Of a DNA stretch of 24,022 bases, positions 21,136 through 24,022 are shown in pieces. This DNA comes from Basidiobolus ranarum. Taxonomy: Eukaryota > Basidiobolomycota > Basidiobolomycetes > Basidiobolales. The DNA lies in assembly GCA_040143965.1 (NCBI GenBank), contig JASJQH010000158.1, forward strand, positions 1-24,022, read 5' to 3'. The position numbers and the translations under genes are program-made. The notes beneath the pieces were generated by a model. That model ran no database searches and was not told the origin of the DNA. It saw nothing but the letters and a program-made list of their open reading frames with translations. Position 1 is the stretch's first letter. Each line of letters opens with the position of its first letter.

Positions 21136-21180
21136 GAAAGTACTAGAGACCCAATTCTCTCATAGCAACCTATTGAAAAC

Positions 21181-24022
21181 ATGGCATTGTTCCGGAAGAA
21201 AAAACTCAAGCACAATAGTACCTCCACGGAATACGGTGATTTAGAAGAGCTAAGCTCTCCTGTTGGTAGCTCTTCCGGTATATCTCCAAGAACCCCCAAT
21301 AATCCTAGGTCTACGTTGAATGCACCAAATTCTTCAGGAACTCGTGGCTTGGGTAGAAGTCCCACCATCATGTCCAAAAATACTTTAAGTCCTACTCATT
21401 ATTCGGAGATTTCTGATGACCCTGAATATGAATATTTAATGAAGAACTCGGAGGCTTTAGCTGAAGAACTAGAGAAATTGATCGTAAGTTAAGCAATCCC
21501 CTTTTCTGTTTCATATTACTTTATGCTAATTCAATGAACAGGAATCTATGGGAATGGATGAAGCAACTAAAAACGCCATGCGAAATCTATCCGATGAAAA
21601 TAAAGTGAAAATCATCATATCAAAACGTCAAATGGCCATTGACGAGGTAAAGTCTACCCAAGTTTTTTAAAAGTTTGGTTTTTATACTGATTCAAGTTTT
21701 CTTATGGACTCAGAATAAAGCCGCACCAGATCACTATATTCGTAAATTCTCCAAGGAGGATCTTCGGAGTATCGGATTGAAGAGCATTAAAAGCTTGAGA
21801 GTTTCTTTGAGTACTCGTCCTATAGGGTAAGTTTAGCTCCTTAATAACGAATCAAACTAGTTTAACAAAATATGTTCTTGTAGATGGGTGCGTCAGTACC
21901 TTGAACTTGGAGGATTTCGCTTGATTTCCAAGTGGATTTTTAATCTTGCTGGCACTAGAAATGGGTAAATAGATTTGTTAGCATATTATTAAATGTTCTT
22001 GTATTCGAACTAATTGGGGTTGGTTTGAATTCATCTAGACGAAAAGAGATGGAGGAACAGGTCGAATATGAGCTTGTCAAGTGTGTGGGTTCGATACTTA
22101 ACACGAAGGTTAGTATTTTGTTGCACTGTAAATTACTTGGATAAAGGGTTTTCTTTAACTCTCCTTTCTTATGGGTCAATAGTGGGGTGTCCAAGAGGCT
22201 TTAGCAACTCCAGAGTGCATTATGAACGTAGCATATTCCTTAGATGCCACCCTCATACATACTCGTAAACTCGCAGTAGAGTTATTGACGTTCATGTGTT
22301 ATTGTGAAATTCCCAAAGGCTGTAGTTACGTACTAAAGGGAATGGACCAAGTAACGAAAGCGCGTGGATATCATCTACGCTTCGAAACTTGGTTGAAATC
22401 CCTGGAAGCCACCATCGACGGTCGTGGTATTCTAGGTTCACTGGTCAAAGCTAGTGAGGAAATTCGACGGGCCGGTGGAGCAGATCGAGAACTTGTTGAG
22501 TATGTTCTATCCAACATGATATTGCTCAATGGTATCTTGTACGCGTATGATGAGGTGGAGATGCGTACTCATTTGAGAAATCAACTTCATGCTGCTGGCT
22601 TGGGTAGGGTATTGAAGAAAATTCGAGTCTTCGCCAATGACCTTATTCTGATCCAACTGGACAAATTCGACGATCTTACTGAAAATGATTACCTCGAGTT
22701 ACGGGAGTTTTGTAACCACCAGGTACTGAAGGACATGTCCGATCCGTCCGAGGTCTTTCATGCAGTGTTGGAGTCGGTCGCTAACACCAAGGGCTACTCA
22801 TATCTACTCTCCATATTGCAGCATTTGCTAATCATACGCGATGATGACAACAATGAGGAAAACAGAATCAAATACTTCGAACTTGCTGACACCCTGATCA
22901 CTCAGATGGTATTGGACCGTCGTGGTTACGATCAAGATTTCTCAACTACCTATGGCGTTTCGGTGGAGTCCATCCTCTCCAGATTAGGTGATGATGAGAA
23001 ACTTCAACAGGCACTCAAGATCGCCAAAGAAGCAGAGAAGGTGGCTGAAGAGGCTACTGCGCGAAAAAATGACCTCGAACTGGAGATCGCCATGAAGTCT
23101 GACGGCCTGGTCGGAATTTTGAAATCGAAGATCTATTCTTTAGAGGACTTGGTTCGCATGTCCCGTTACACCATAGAAGCATTGGAAGATGAAAATAAGG
23201 ATCTTCGAAGCCAATACCGTAGTAAACTTACCAAGCAAGCAGCCCAATTAAAGGAACTTTACCAAATGATCCGTGATGGTCATCGAAGCAACATAACCCT
23301 TCCTCCCTCTGATGGTACAATCGAAATCGGGAAATTTGTTGCTGCCAACGATAGAGAACAAAAGCTACAAGATGAGGTCAAGCGATTGAAAAGTGAACAA
23401 AACACCATTCGCGAACAGATGGTTACTTTAAAAGCACAAATCAAGCGATCTCGTCATAGCTCCCAATCTAGACAAACGCGGAAACAAAGTTTATTGGAAA
23501 TGTCCGATTCAGAAGACTCCAACATTGACTCCTCTATTCATTCATTCATATTAGTTGACCACAAAGATCAGGATTTGTTGGATGATTCTGAGGATACTTC
23601 CACTGAGGAGCCTCTTTATACCCTCATGCCCAAACGAAACCCCAGTTACAATAAAGATCAGCCTTCATCCAAGTTGATACCTGTGTCAGGTGACTCTGTA
23701 GCACATAGTAGAGTTACAGACCTTGAGTCCACGCCGTCTGCTTCTGAGGCTGAAGAAACCGATAAGCAGGAAGTTGATGTAAACAAAAGAATCAACTCAT
23801 CTGCCACACCCGGATCGAAGGAATCGTTCAATATTCCAAATGAGTCATTAAATAGTAATGCCTTGGGGGCATCACCCGCATCAAGTGAGCCTAGCTCTGC
23901 ATCTCTACCTTCGCCACTACCACTCTCTATTAGTACACCAGGCGGACTTCCATCTGGCTCTGTTCTACCACCACCACCACCTCCACCACCACCCCCTATG
24001 GGCACTCCAGGGGGGCTTCCTT
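21181..24022 (+). CDS. Diaphanous-type formin (GBD-FH3, coiled coil, start of FH1), partial
   Basis: Six exons (21181-21483, 21542-21646, 21714-21826, 21884-21964, 22039-22108, 22183-24022) give 837 codons plus one base before the right edge. Residues 1-100 are basic and Ser/Pro-rich. Residues ~100-480 form the Rho-binding and FH3 armadillo region, with STRPIGWVRQYLELGGF, the ECIMNVAYSLD and LLNGILYAYDEVEMR helices, and LREFCNHQVL. A coiled coil (~490-640) and an acidic Ser-rich linker follow. FH1 begins at the end with ten consecutive prolines after GGLPSGSVL. Fungal formins of this layout (Bni1/SepA/For) are Rho-activated actin nucleators building cables for polarised growth, septation or contractile rings. 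FH2 and DAD lie outside the window. The CAAGCACA start and the CDS are in a tandem + run after FCF1. Confidence 0.93.

Larger units (their letters stand above)
20341..21180. other. Intergenic region FCF1 to formin gene
   Basis: About 840 bp. It starts with the FCF1 3' flank (AATAAA at 20508-20513). It continues with pyrimidine-rich DNA (T/C runs near 20820-20880), probably promoter and leader of the formin. A 12-codon upstream frame (ATG at 21097, stop ending 21135) precedes the formin ATG. No gene is seen. Confidence 0.45.

Noticed and set aside
23658-24005. Minus-strand frame with a polyglycine start
   Set aside because: It is the reverse complement of the formin FH1 polyproline codons; the sense strand has a clear formin.

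Overview
The window reads as a gene-dense, intron-rich fungal chromosome segment. Evidence: about 68 short introns (mostly 54-120 nt, GT..AG, with CTAAC/TACTAAT-like branch points), a diaphanous-type formin, TFIIH Tfb4, Fcf1, Npr3, a mitochondrial 2-oxodicarboxylate carrier and a ubiquitin-eL40 fusion, plus short (TTAGGG)n tracts. CCDC6-like and RAD51D-like genes, rarely met in Saccharomycotina, together with very small introns, suggest an early-diverging fungus (zygomycete grade). That placement is an inference from gene content only.

Layout, left to right: (1) the 5' part of a secreted Ser/Pro/Glu-rich repeat protein on the minus strand, running off the left edge; (2) a 2-oxodicarboxylate carrier, + strand, 8 exons; (3) a secreted zinc metalloprotease, + strand, 3 exons; (4) NPR3, minus strand, 4 exons; (5) a RAD51D-type RecA-family ATPase, + strand, 10 exons; (6) a ~1117-aa helical-repeat protein that I cannot name, minus strand, 20 exons; (7) a CCDC6-like coiled-coil protein, + strand, 10 exons; (8) ubiquitin-eL40, minus strand, with an intron in its 5' leader; (9) TFIIH subunit Tfb4/p34, + strand, 9 exons including a GC-AG intron; (10) FCF1, + strand, 6 exons, with the ATG alone in the first coding exon; (11) the N-terminal two thirds or so of a formin, + strand, cut by the right edge inside FH1.

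I chained exons by hand, requiring reading phase to be kept at every junction and the product to match a family where one was recognised. The genes do not form a pathway: they are unrelated housekeeping genes plus two secreted proteins at the left. Divergent pairs (NPR3/RAD51D, helical-repeat/CCDC6, ubiquitin-eL40/TFB4) share short promoters. I see no mobile element, CRISPR array, rRNA or tRNA gene.

No obviously new multi-gene system is visible. The least explained items are the unnamed 20-exon helical-repeat protein, the secreted metalloprotease with a split zinc site, the mucin-like protein, and the telomere-like and tandem repeats between the metalloprotease and NPR3.
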